A stretch of DNA of 64,000 nt from Tomocerus qinae (Eukaryota; Arthropoda; Collembola; Entomobryomorpha; Tomoceridae), in assembly GCA_020055645.1 (NCBI GenBank), contig CM034546.1, positions 133,879,875 to 133,943,874 of the forward strand, given 5' to 3'. A model generated the notes under the pieces. It was given only the letters and a program-made list of their open reading frames with translations, had not been told where the DNA came from and did no database searches. Position 1 is the first letter of the stretch. Each line of letters starts with the position of its first letter. Both the position numbers and the translations under genes were made by a program. Below are positions 34,630 through 45,220 of the stretch, in pieces.

Positions 34630-37600
34630 ATGATGGTCATGAAGTTCTCAGTGTTAGTGACATCTTTAATTTTTAGTGCTACGAATAGTTATTCTTTTAT
34701 TTTGGCTGAAGAAGTTGATTACACAAACAGAGCTGAAATATCAGAGAGCATAATGACCGATCAAAGTACTGATTCGGCCTTAATTAGTTATGCGCATTCT
34801 CCCGTAGATTTGTTAGCTTTAGCTACAGTCGAGGAAGATTTATTCGCCCTTGTCAAAGAATACGTCTCAAAATCGGACAGGGAGCAAGAATCTTTTTTCA
34901 AAAGGTAGGTGAACAAAAATTGGACAAAATTTACTTTGAATATATTCTTAAAACTGTAATTTATCAGATATATTTCAGATTACGAGGAGAGTTCACTTGT
35001 GGCATTCAAAGGTTGGAATAAGACACGTGTGAAGAAAAAGCATTTCCTTATTCATTCCAATCCCCTCTTGTCGCATAGAATGATATGGCGCTATGTCACC
35101 GATCTTCCTGAAATAATAAACGTTATGCTTTCCAGTGGAGATTCGGGTAATAAAATGAAATTCCATAAATTGTACATGCCAAGACCAATAAATCTAACTG
35201 AGGTGCTTCTACCTTATAACTTATTGATACTTGATATAAACAACTTCACAGAAATCTTTGATAAATATGAATCAGCAATCGGTCAATATTTTGTTTTCCC
35301 GTCCAACAAAGACCTTTACAACTCTGGGGACAATTTGCTAAATTTACATGATGTATACGATTTAAATTTATCAGAGGTAAAATATTGCAAGTATAATTTC
35401 ATAAAATTGTTTATTATGGGTGAGTATAATGTCTATAAGTAATTAACTATCTATAGTTGTAAATTTTCTAGTTTTCCAATGGAATTATTGCGAATGTCGT
35501 TACGAATGCAAGCTTATCTGCAATTCATTGCTTTGAAATATCTAAACATGCCCTCAAAAACGAAAAATATACTCTTGCTCTTGAGTGGCTGGAAATTGCT
35601 AACCACAAAAATTCAAAAGTTAATCGTCATTCAATATTGGATTATCTTGCAGAAGACGAAATATTGGAAATATTGGAAGACATTGTCAAAAGAGTATAGT
35701 TGCTTATGGCTAACATTTATATTGTGGAACTCATTAACTTAGAAATGTGTACTCATTTGCAATAATCTAATGTTTAACATTAGTACTATATAACTAACAC
35801 TTTTGCAGCATGATGCAGATTGGACGGACGAAAAGGATCCTAAATACTTCTACAACATGCATCAATATGTTCATAAAATAGATTCAAAGTACCACTTACT
35901 TACTAAAAAGACATTTCTTAAGACGCATTTTAAGGGCAAAGGTAACGGGGGATTGACTGCATCTTTAAATGACGTCTCTGCATTTTCAAGATTATGCCAA
36001 GGAGAAAATTTACAGGTATAATCTCTATATATAATCGCAGACTTGATAAAGCAATAAATTTACCTGTCTATATATATATATATGTATGTACGTGTGGTAG
36101 GGAGAACCTAGGGAACCTGCATGTATTACGTAACGCAAAACCTCCTCCCCCATGTGTAAGGCAAGTGCTGACTGCAACACTATATCTCCTTCTCCCATCA
36201 ACTGCACACGTAATATATGCAGGCTCCTTAAAAGCAAAAAAGCAAAATGCGCAAGCCCAATTCCTCTAAACCAACGAAATGAATCGTTTCATATTATTAC
36301 TAGTGAACCCAGCTTTAATGGGCAAATCTAGCACTCAAGAGAAATTCAGCAGGCCACCCATCACAGTAATAATAAAAACAATTTCGAAAGCATCCCATTA
36401 GGCTATTATGTTACCTTTGTAAATAAAAAATATATTTAAATTAATACACTTTTATTTTCTACAGTGGTTGGTAAAATTAGCTGCAGCCCCAACTTCCTGA
36501 TAAATTTCCTACACCAAAATAATAACTGTAGATCGAAGCATCAAATACAGGGAACAATGAAAGACAAATATTTTTAAAGAATAAATAGTGGCTCCCAGTA
36601 CTGTTATTTAATTCTACAAAACGATGTCCCAACTGGCACAAAAAAATCGAAAGGGTTGTAAAAAGTAAACCCAGTTCTACTAAAAGTGTTGAATAAGTTT
36701 GTCGATACAGCAGAACCAATTTGGATTAGAAGTTTGGAAATAATTTATTTAATACGCATATTACGATCATTACGAAATGTTAGCTTTAGCTAATCATTTC
36801 CATTCGATCCCCACTCACCATTCAACCTTCTCATGTTATTATTATTATTTTGATGTTATAATAATAATATGAAACGACTCATTTCGTTGGTTTAGAGGAA
36901 TTGGGCTTGCGCATTTTGCTTTTTTGCTTTTAAGGAGCCTGCATATATTACGTGTGCAGTTGATGGGAGAAGGAGATATAGTGTTGCAGTCAGCACTTGC
37001 CTTACACATGGGGGAGGAGGTTTTGCGTTACGTAATACATGCAGGTTCCCTAGGTTCTCCCTACCACACGTACATACATATATATATATATAGACAGGTA
37101 AATTTATTGCTTTATCAAGTCTGCGATTATATATAGAGATTATAACATCAAAATAATAATAATAACATGAGAAGGTTGAATGGTGAGTGGGGATCGAATG
37201 GAAATGATTAGCTAAAGCTAACATTTCGTAATGATCGTAATATGCGTATTAAATAAATTATTTCCAAACTTCTAATCCAAATTGGTTCTGCTGTATCGAC
37301 AAACTTATTCAACACTTTTAGTAGAACTGGGTTTACTTTTTACAACCCTTTCGATTTTTTTGTGCCAGTTGGGACATCGTTTTGTAGAATTAAATAACAG
37401 TACTGGGAGCCACTATTTATTCTTTAAAAATATTTGTCTTTCATTGTTCCCTGTATTTGATGCTTCGATCTACAGTTATTATTTTGGTGTAGGAAATTTA
37501 TCAGGAAGTTGGGGCTGCAGCTAATTTTACCAACCACTGTAGAAAATAAAAGTGTATTAATTTAAATATATTTTTTATTTACAAAGGTAACATAATAGCC

Positions 37601-39283
37601 TAATGGGATGCTTTCGAAATTGTTTTTATTATTACTGTGATGGGTGGCCTGCTGAATTTCTCTTGAGTGCTAGATTTGCCCATTAAAGCTGGGTTCACTA
37701 GTTTTCTAATGATTTACAAACTGATTTAATAATTAAACTTTCATTGGACGGATTTTTGTTTCAGACCGAGAAGGAGAAATCCGAATTGTACTGTTGGTAC
37801 GAGTCCAAAATTAATCCAGCTTGGTACATAAATCCGCAAAAGATAGAACTCCATAGCAAAGATCCGTACATATTTCAAGTATATGACTTTATTGGAGAAG
37901 CCTTTATAAAATATTTGAAGAGGGAAGCCATTCCGATTATGGAGAGATCTGTGGTAAGTTTGGGCATAAATACTTCTAGCACGGGCAGGCAATACTCAGA
38001 CACAAGAACATCCATGTACTCATGGTTACACGAAGAGAACTATAAGCCCAGATTGCCTGTGCTGAGCGAAAGAATTAGTCAACTCACCGGGTTGACCGCT
38101 TCATGGAACCTTGGGGCCCATACCGTTGCTAACGTCTTGCAAATTGGAGTTTATGCTACAGGAGGATATGTCAACTTTCACACAGACGCCGTAAGAGGAA
38201 GAATTTCTCTTTGTAATTCGATTCAATTCAAATGCTTAAATTTGTTTACCGTACAAATTTTATTACACAGAATCCAAATTTATGCAATTAGACAAATATT
38301 GCACAATAAGTGATCTGCAATAGAACGTTTTTGCGTCAGGGTAGTTGTAGGTATACCGAATAGAACTTAAAGACGTACGATTCAAAATTTTTCAAAAGTT
38401 TCACATTTCTTGTCAAAAACGAAATCTATACTCCTCCCACAATTCTGATGATTTTACAATGGCATAAAATGTCTTTTCAGCTGGATGCAACAGAAGACGT
38501 AAATAAAATTGTAAAGGAAGCAATTGGGGACCGTTTGGCAACTTTCATGCTTTATGTACGTAAGATACTTAATAACGGTTTGTGGAAACTTTAATTATAT
38601 TCCTATTAAAAGAGTTAATGCAGACATCTATCTTATTGTGATATTTAAATAGCTTAATGATGTGGAACTCGGTGGAAATACGGCCTTTACTACAGCCGGA
38701 GTGGCCGTCCCTCCTGTTAAGGGATCTGCAGTGTTTTGGTATGTTAGTAAGCGAAACGGCGAAGTGGACTACAAAGCCTTGCATGGAGGTGAGAATTTTT
38801 TATTTATCGCAACCTGCATTATCATTGATAATTATTAATTTGTTCTTTATGAATTTCAACCCATCCATGTAGAATAGCACAAGGTTTTTTACTATCAAAA
38901 AAAGTTCTTAAGTTCTAAAATAGTAAATCAATAAGTGTACCTTTCTGTAGTTTCATCTACTTGTTTAGAAAAATGAAGTGATTTTCCCGTTTGAGCAGAG
39001 CAGGGTAACAAATTTGATCACTGTTAAATTAAATAAAAAATTGTAATATTATTATTGATTTTAGGCTGTCCTGTTCTACTTGGTGAAAAGTGGGGTGAGG
39101 ACGTATTATTAATTGCGGAGCTGTTATTAGTACATATTTATTCAAGCTTTTCAGATGTATGTACATAGATAATGAACGATTATGAATCAACTCTTTTTTG
39201 TTTCACTTTCAGTTGCAAACAAATGGATTCACAGTAAACAAAATATTTTTAAGCAAAAATGCTCACTAAATAAAAATGAGTAA
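34630..39283 (+). CDS. Prolyl 4-hydroxylase alpha-like, copy 6
   Basis: Ten-exon P4HA-family gene, 581 aa. Exons: 34630-34904, 34968-35146, 35252-35376, 35472-35693, 35809-36015, 37765-38190, 38481-38555, 38653-38788, 39065-39094, 39213-39283. ATGs at 34630, 34633 and 34639 all precede the signal peptide MKFSVLVTSLIFSA. The metal motif is H475-x-D477 (HTDA), with H547 and K557; before the distal H the usual Trp is Leu (KALHGG). Intron 5 holds a 1.7-kb foldback. Intron 2 is only 105 nt, a multiple of three, with no in-frame stop. Closest to copy 7. Confidence 0.86.
36017..37704. mobile_element. Compound foldback in intron 5 of copy 6
   Basis: Arms of about 564 bp (36297-36860 and 37141-37704) are reverse complements with apparently near-perfect identity, both ending in CTAGTGAACCCAGC. 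The 280-bp loop (36861-37140) is itself the reverse complement of 36021-36300 just outside the left arm, so the order is X-Y-X'-Y'. X also has its own inverted ends (ACCTGCATGTATTACGT, ACGTAATATATGCAGGC). A third, diverged Y copy is at 57228-57897. No credible protein. Confidence 0.85.
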
Positions 39284-40077
39284 TCACTAAACGAGCCATA
39301 ACATAACAAAAAAATGTAATATAAATAATATGTTTCGGTTACATCTGTTTTAATTCTTGTCGTTGATCTGCTATTCCCATGGAGCTAAAAGTCCTAATTA
39401 TAAAGACAGGAGAAGTAGTACCGACTAGTAATTATTTTCATAAACCTTGATATATAATAAATGTACCTTTGAACATTGTATCATTTCACTTATGTAAGTT
39501 TTACATTTTAAATAAACCCCTATGTCATATCCCAGGTTTGTAGTTTCGATTTTCGTTCTGTCGTATCTCATTATTGTTCGTACCGGGAACTAGTGGAACA
39601 GGGAGCAGGTCTAACTGGGAGCGGATGTAATGGGGAGCCGGTGTAATTCGTGAGCAAATGTGTTGATACCGTAGTTTTAGGCCTACAATAACCAAAAGTT
39701 AAGGGACGACGTTTTACAAAAAGTTGGAAAAATGAATGTTCAAATGAAATTCGCAAATCTATTCCACTATTCCCAAAACTATTCCACTATTCGCAAAACT
39801 ATTCCACTATTCGCAAAACTATTCCACTATTCGCAAAACTATTCCACTATTCGCAAAACTATTCCACTATTCGCAAAACTATTCCACTATTCGCAAAACT
39901 ATTTCACTATTCGCAAAACTATTTCATTATTCGCAAAACTATTTCACTATTCGCAAAACTATTCCACTATTCGCCGCAACCATGCATACAATTAGTAATG
40001 TTTCCAACATACATTGGTATGTATGTGAGGAAAATGTCAAACTTGACTTGACTATAAACATCTCTGTCTTATTTTCA
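39284..40077. other. Intergenic after copy 6 with a 21-bp minisatellite
   Basis: Contains a run of GGGAGC-like purine-rich repeats near 39590-39650 and the minisatellite at 39757-39975. No gene seen. Confidence 0.55.
39757..39975. repeat. 21-bp minisatellite
   Basis: About ten to eleven copies of CTATTCCACTATTCGCAAAA plus A. The unit is a multiple of three, so it stays open in one frame; not a gene. Confidence 0.9.
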
Positions 40078-40570
40078 GCTTTAGCTATTACTGCTACGAT
40101 CAGTTATTCGTCTCATTGAGGCGTCCCAGAATCCAGAAAAAAATTTTTCGATTATATTGTCTATTAAAGTTACTTTTGACTCATTTTCGTAAAAACCCAA
40201 ATAAGGTTAGAAATATAAGAAATAAGACCAATAAGAAATAAAACAAAGTAGGCGATAAATCTCCTGGTCGGAATGCAACATGAGGGTTACTTCAGCTTTT
40301 ATTTCAAAAGGTAAATTTAAGTAATCAATGAAGAAAAATTTGTCTAGAATGTATTATTCTAAAATTTTTACATCGCTATACATATTAGATTAAGAGGAGA
40401 GTTCATTCAATGGATGGAATATGTGTAAAGAAAAGGCATTTCCTTATTCTTCCCAATTTTTTCTTGGCGTATACAATGTAAACGCTATGTCATTGACATT
40501 CCTAGATAATTGATGTCTATAAATAAAAGTTATGTAAACATTGGAATAATATGAATCGACCTTAGATCGG
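40078..40570 (+). pseudogene. Decayed P4HA-like 5' end
   Basis: Recognisable pieces in gene order: a signal-peptide-like stretch matching copy 7 near 40078-40113, the exon 1 donor context TTTCAAAAGGTAAA near 40302, a mutated exon 2 (about 40383-40520, with GGAGAGTTCATTCAATGG and GCATTTCCTTATTC), and an exon 3 start near 40540. Frames are broken and exons 4-10 are missing. It is the oldest of the three array relics. Confidence 0.75.
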
Positions 40571-41809
40571 TAAGTACGCCATATTTATTGCTTGTGTTAA
40601 ATGTTTTAGTATCTGCCTGTCAACTAGAAGACATTATTTATCCACGGGACAATATTTGCATTCACCGATTATTTGGCTGCCAACGGGTATAAGAATAACA
40701 GAGAGAAGTTGAATAAGTGAAACAGCATTTTGCAATCAACGTTAATCATGGATAACTTTCTTGAGATTAAACCCCTCCACGACGGTACATAATTTAAGTG
40801 TAGAGTTGTAATTAATATTCTAAACATGCCAAAAATTCTAAAGAATGTAATAAGATTTATTATTTATCTAGGTTTTTCTCTAAAAGTATTTATGTGGATA
40901 TCTTTCCCCGCACTACTTGGAATAATAGCAAACATCATCAGTTTGTATATTCTGGTAAAAACAAAAATGCCATTCGCGTGCAAGGCTTTCTTGATCGGAC
41001 TAACGTCTTCTGACTTGGTAGTACAAGTATCGTTCCTGCTATTCGCAACAGCACTTCTACTATTACTATCCAAAGGCATGATGGATTTCGCTGGCTTTAT
41101 TTTTGGAGCTCTAGGTTTGTAATCGTATTTATTTGTAGCATTTACAATTTTCTATAAATCAATGTATTATGCTGAAATTATGTGCATTGTATGCCTTAAG
41201 GGTTTTGAAAAATTCCATTATAATGCTTTTCTTCGCATATTTAAAATTTATCCCCAGTGAAGTATATTGCTGTTATAAACCTTTTTAATTTAGGGTTATG
41301 CACTATGCTTGTGGGAAGAAGTGTTTCAGCTTGGTTCACCGTTGCTTTAACAGTCGAAAGGTAAATTCTAGTATTTTTAATTAAAAAATTTATTTATTTT
41401 ATCTCGTGCTAACAATTTATGAAGATTTGAAATAATTTTAACATGATTTACTGGGAATATATTTGGCCTTTTGTCATCCGTTTCAACATCGGAAATTCTG
41501 GACAAAACTGAGGCTAAGCATTTCTGTTTTTGTTGTTGTGGCTGTTCCTATCATTTATAATAGTTTTATACTTTACGAGTAAGGTTACCCGTCCTACGGA
41601 CGGGGTTAATAACAGGGTGCTTGAAATTTCAAAAAAATGAAAAAAAAAATTTTTTAATTTGAAACTTAATTTAAAACAAACTTCAAAAATTTATTATTTA
41701 CAAAAATGTTTTAAATTTTTCCTTTAGTTTTTAAATAACAAACCCTTAAAATTAGGAATTTAACTCCATACCCGTGCGTTTACTAAGTTTAGAAATTTGG
41801 ATTGAAATC

Positions 41810-42640
41810 CCCCACCCATGCGACACAATTTAAGAATATGAGTTGGAAATCTCCCAATTATGCTACACCTTTTAGGAATATGAGTTGGAAATCTCCCACT
41901 TATGCTACACCTTTTAGGAATGTGATTTGGAAGTCTCCCACCCATGCTACACAATTTAGGAATATGAGTTGGAAATCTCCCTCCCATGCTACACAATTTA
42001 GGAATATGAGTTGGAAGTCTCCCACCCATGCTACACAATTTAGAAATATGAGTTGGAAGTCTCCCACCCATGCTACACAATTTAGAAATATGAGTTGGAA
42101 ATCTCCCACCCATGCTACACAATTTAGGAATATGAGTTGGAAGTCTCCCACCCATGCTACACAATTTAGAAATATGAGTTGGAAGTCTCCCACCCATGCT
42201 ACACAATTTAGAAATATGAGTTGGAAATCTCCCACCCATGCTACACAATTTAGGAATATGAGTTGGAAGTCTCCCATCCATGCTACACAATTTAGGAATG
42301 TGAGTTGGAAGTCTCCCACCCATGCTACACAATTTAGGAATATGCGTTGGAAGTCTCCCACCCATGCTACACAATTTAGGAATATGAGTTGGAAATCTCC
42401 CACCCATGCTACACAATTTAGGAATATGAGTTGGAAGTCTCCCATCCATGCTACACAATTTAGGAATATGAGTTGGAAGTCTCCCACCCATGCTACACAA
42501 TTTAGGAATATGCGTTGGAAGTCTCCCACCCATGCTACACAATTTAGGAATATGAGTTGGAAGTCTCCCACTTATGCTACACCTTTTAAGAATATAATTT
42601 GGAAGTCTCCCACTCGTGCTACACCTTTTAGGAAAAAGTT
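41810..42640. repeat. 42-bp minisatellite, about 20 copies
   Basis: Unit of 42 bp containing GAGTTGGAAATCTCCCACCC then ATGCTACACAATTTAGGAATAT. Variants alternate AAATCT/AAGTCT and GGAATATG/GAAATATG in a higher-order pattern. As 42 is a multiple of three, it is open in one plus frame and at least two minus frames. It lies in an intron of the broken GPCR. Confidence 0.92.
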
Positions 42641-42682
42641 GGTCAAGAGTCAAGCCGAGAATATAATATTATTTATTTTCGT

Positions 42683-42906
42683 TAGTGTGTTGAGAGCCTG
42701 GATTTGTTTGTAACATTCCAACGCCACTGAGCCATATTCAGGCTCTCAAATGATAACGGAAACACACACACACACTATGCAATAAGAATATTTATAAGAA
42801 TTGTGTGACTTGTGTGTGTTGAGAGCCTGGATTTATTTGTAACATTCCAACGCCACTGAGCCAAATTCAGGCTCTGAAATGATAACGGAAACACACACAC
42901 ACTAAA
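42683..42906. repeat. Direct duplication of a GAGAGCCTGG foldback
   Basis: Two copies, about 42683-42775 and 42813-42906, each beginning GTGTTGAGAGCCTGGATTT and ending in ATGATAACGGAAACACACAC. Within each, AGAGCCTG and CAGGCTCT are inverted. Confidence 0.75.
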
Positions 42907-43030
42907 ACACACACTTTACAAAGATCTTATTCATACTGATAATGATAATCCAATAGTGGTTACTATTTTTATTGAATTCCTTATATCCACGGCTATTATT
43001 TTGGTGCTGAATTTCTTCATTCCAAGACAG

Positions 43031-44257
43031 GTGAGTCACAGTATATATCAATTTCAAATACAAATACTACATTTAATTTTGTATATCATGAGAGTAATAC
43101 TTAATCAGAATCCCATGCGAATGTCCCACTTCGCGTTTATCTAATAGTAAATATTATGTTTATGTTACGGGCTAATAGCGGGGCAACTCGAGCATACACT
43201 TTGTGTGTATTACTAAGAATTAGAGTATAGGCTGTCTTTATTTAAAAAAATTCTAAAAAAAATAATAATAAAAAAATAAAAATTTCCAAAATGTGAAGGG
43301 TATGTTTTCCCGCTAACGCTATAATTCAAAGTGTGTTACATTTTTAATATTTCGGAGACTCAAGTCCGAGGCTGAGGTATTCAATTCACCTTCCGTCACT
43401 TTTTGGAAATTTTGAAGAATTTTGGTAAATAAATACTGGGTATACTCTAATCCTAAGTAATACACACAAAATGTGTATGCTCAAGTCGCCCAGCTATAAG
43501 TCACCCTTAAGGGTTAGGCATGTATCCAGAAATTTGACCAAGGAGGGCAACACCAAAATAGAATGTTAAATTTCGCACGTAGCGCGAATTTTTTTTCGAT
43601 TTTTAACTTTTTTGACAAAAAATTATTTTTTCTGAGAATTTATTAAATGCGTGCCTATTAAGGCTTATGTTAGGTTATGTCAAGTTATAATATTCCATTT
43701 GTCACCCTATGGATATCAGTATCTCAGCTACTGAAAGTACCACTTGGAACATATTATTATTATGCTGGAAAAATCCCCAATATGCAGACCCAAACTTTTT
43801 ATTTTCGATAATTTTGTTTGTTATCAGTTAACTCATCTTTAATCGATCTGCATTAAACATTAATCAGTTATTGTAACTAAGATTAGCTTTCAAACGGTGT
43901 ATCTCAAATGCTAGGCTGCAGATTTCTTCCTGATTAAGTCTCTACAGTAATAATTTTCTCACTTTTTAATTTCGGGTTTTCTTGAGCCACGTAATGTCTA
44001 GTGATATTGATCAAAATGCTCTCATTAGTGTAAATTTCAGGCACCACGTGTCCAGAGGTGAGGCCCGGGCCGCTTCTCCCGCCCCCCTAAGTTGAGTTTT
44101 CCTGGATATGTGCTTAGTTACTTTGGATGTTCTTTCGAATGATGTATGTACACAGTACATCACTTTGCAAAGGCACTTCTAGTTGCTGAGACCCATAGGG
44201 TAAGAGATGCAATACCCTGTATATGTAAATCATATAATGCGTAAATGTAAATTCTAG
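43031..44257. other. GPCR last intron with foldback copy
   Basis: Contains a fuller copy of the ACACAAAGTGTAT foldback (about 43185-43500, ends GAGCATACACTTTGTGTG and CACACAAAATGTGTATGCTC). It also holds fragments of the CACGTGTCCAG/ATGTATCCAG dispersed repeat at about 43510-43640 and 44040-44110. Confidence 0.5.
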
Positions 44258-44554
44258 ATGCGCCAAATGGCTTTGATGGAGAAACAATATTTACTACAAA
44301 AACCTGAAGTCGACCAAAGACAATTTACTAATATTGTTGTGGGCGCTGGATTTGCTTTTATTTTATTACGTTTCATTCCAATACTAGCACTTTGTGTGAC
44401 AACATTTGATGTTACAAGTCCTTCTGGTGTAGCAGCATTATATATTTGTACATTTATAAATTCCTCGATGAATTGGATTATTTATTGTGCCATTTCAAAA
44501 ATTCTGAGAGCGAAATATGCCAATGTTGGATGTTATTGCTTCACCAGAAATTAG

Positions 44555-45220
44555 TGGGGTTAAAATTGAAGAACTAAGGGAGGTGTGTTTCTTGATATGA
44601 AGAAGGAATAAGTCGCCGTTATACTAGGAATTAGCCTAATGGATACGTGCCTACATATTATATCTTTATAATATATACAATTTATGTAACAATATGTATT
44701 ATATAAATTATGCGTATTAAATTATATAACAAATTACATCGTAGAATTTGATCATTATTTAACTGAAATTCAGGTTTACTGCAATTAAGAATTGTGATAA
44801 CGTCATCACCAAATAAAAAATGGTTTTGTACGAAAATATACATTTTCCAACGTCCATAGGTTAATCATTCTAATTTTGGGATGCCTACACTGTTAATTGT
44901 TGACAGCATTGATAATATTATTATGAATACCGAAAGGACATTAGAATCGGAAAACTATGTATTGTTTAAGCAATAATAGTTTACCTTCAGCGAGTTTCTG
45001 TAAACAAACTTATTTTATTGCTGAAATTGATGAAAGTGAATCAAATAAATGTTGCCTACAAATTACAGAATTGATTATAAAGCGTGTTAGTTTTATTTTT
45101 AAAACAATCAGTCTCACGTTCACAATTTCATAAGCAGTTTTATGCATGTGAATTTATTATAAGTAGTAATGCTTTCGGCATTTTTATTGGTATGTAAATC
45201 AAATAATTGTAAAACTGACT
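44555..45220. promoter_or_regulatory. Upstream region of copy 7
   Basis: AT-rich spacer. GTAAACAA at 45000-45007 followed by TGCTGAAATTGATGAAAG matches the block upstream of copy 6 and resembles those upstream of copies 3 and 4. Confidence 0.45.

Larger units (their letters stand above)
40826..44554 (+). pseudogene. Class A (rhodopsin-type) GPCR, probably broken
   Basis: Pieces in order: 40826-41114 (TM1-TM2, GIIANIISLYIL, LTSSDLV), 41294-41360 (TM3 ending ALTVER), 41460-41579 (YLAFCHPF then TM4), about 42924-43030 (TM5, ends IPRQ) and 44258-44554 (TM6-TM7, SSMNWIIY as an NPxxY variant, stop). VER|Y-LAFCHPF matches the E/DRY region of peptide-type receptors. The acceptor before 41459 reads AT instead of AG. 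No donor lets the TM4 exon join TM5 in frame; it runs into TAA at 41580. Hence probable pseudogene, though I may have missed an exon. The TM4-TM5 intron is filled by repeats. Confidence 0.6.

Noticed and set aside
36025..37524. Pairs of identical 70-80 codon open frames on opposite strands
   Set aside because: They are mirror images created by the inverted arms; no family resemblance or splice context.
41760..42713. Long open frames (up to about 300 codons) on both strands
   Set aside because: Produced by a 42-bp tandem repeat; 14-residue repeats appear in several frames at once, and the region is an intron of the broken GPCR.
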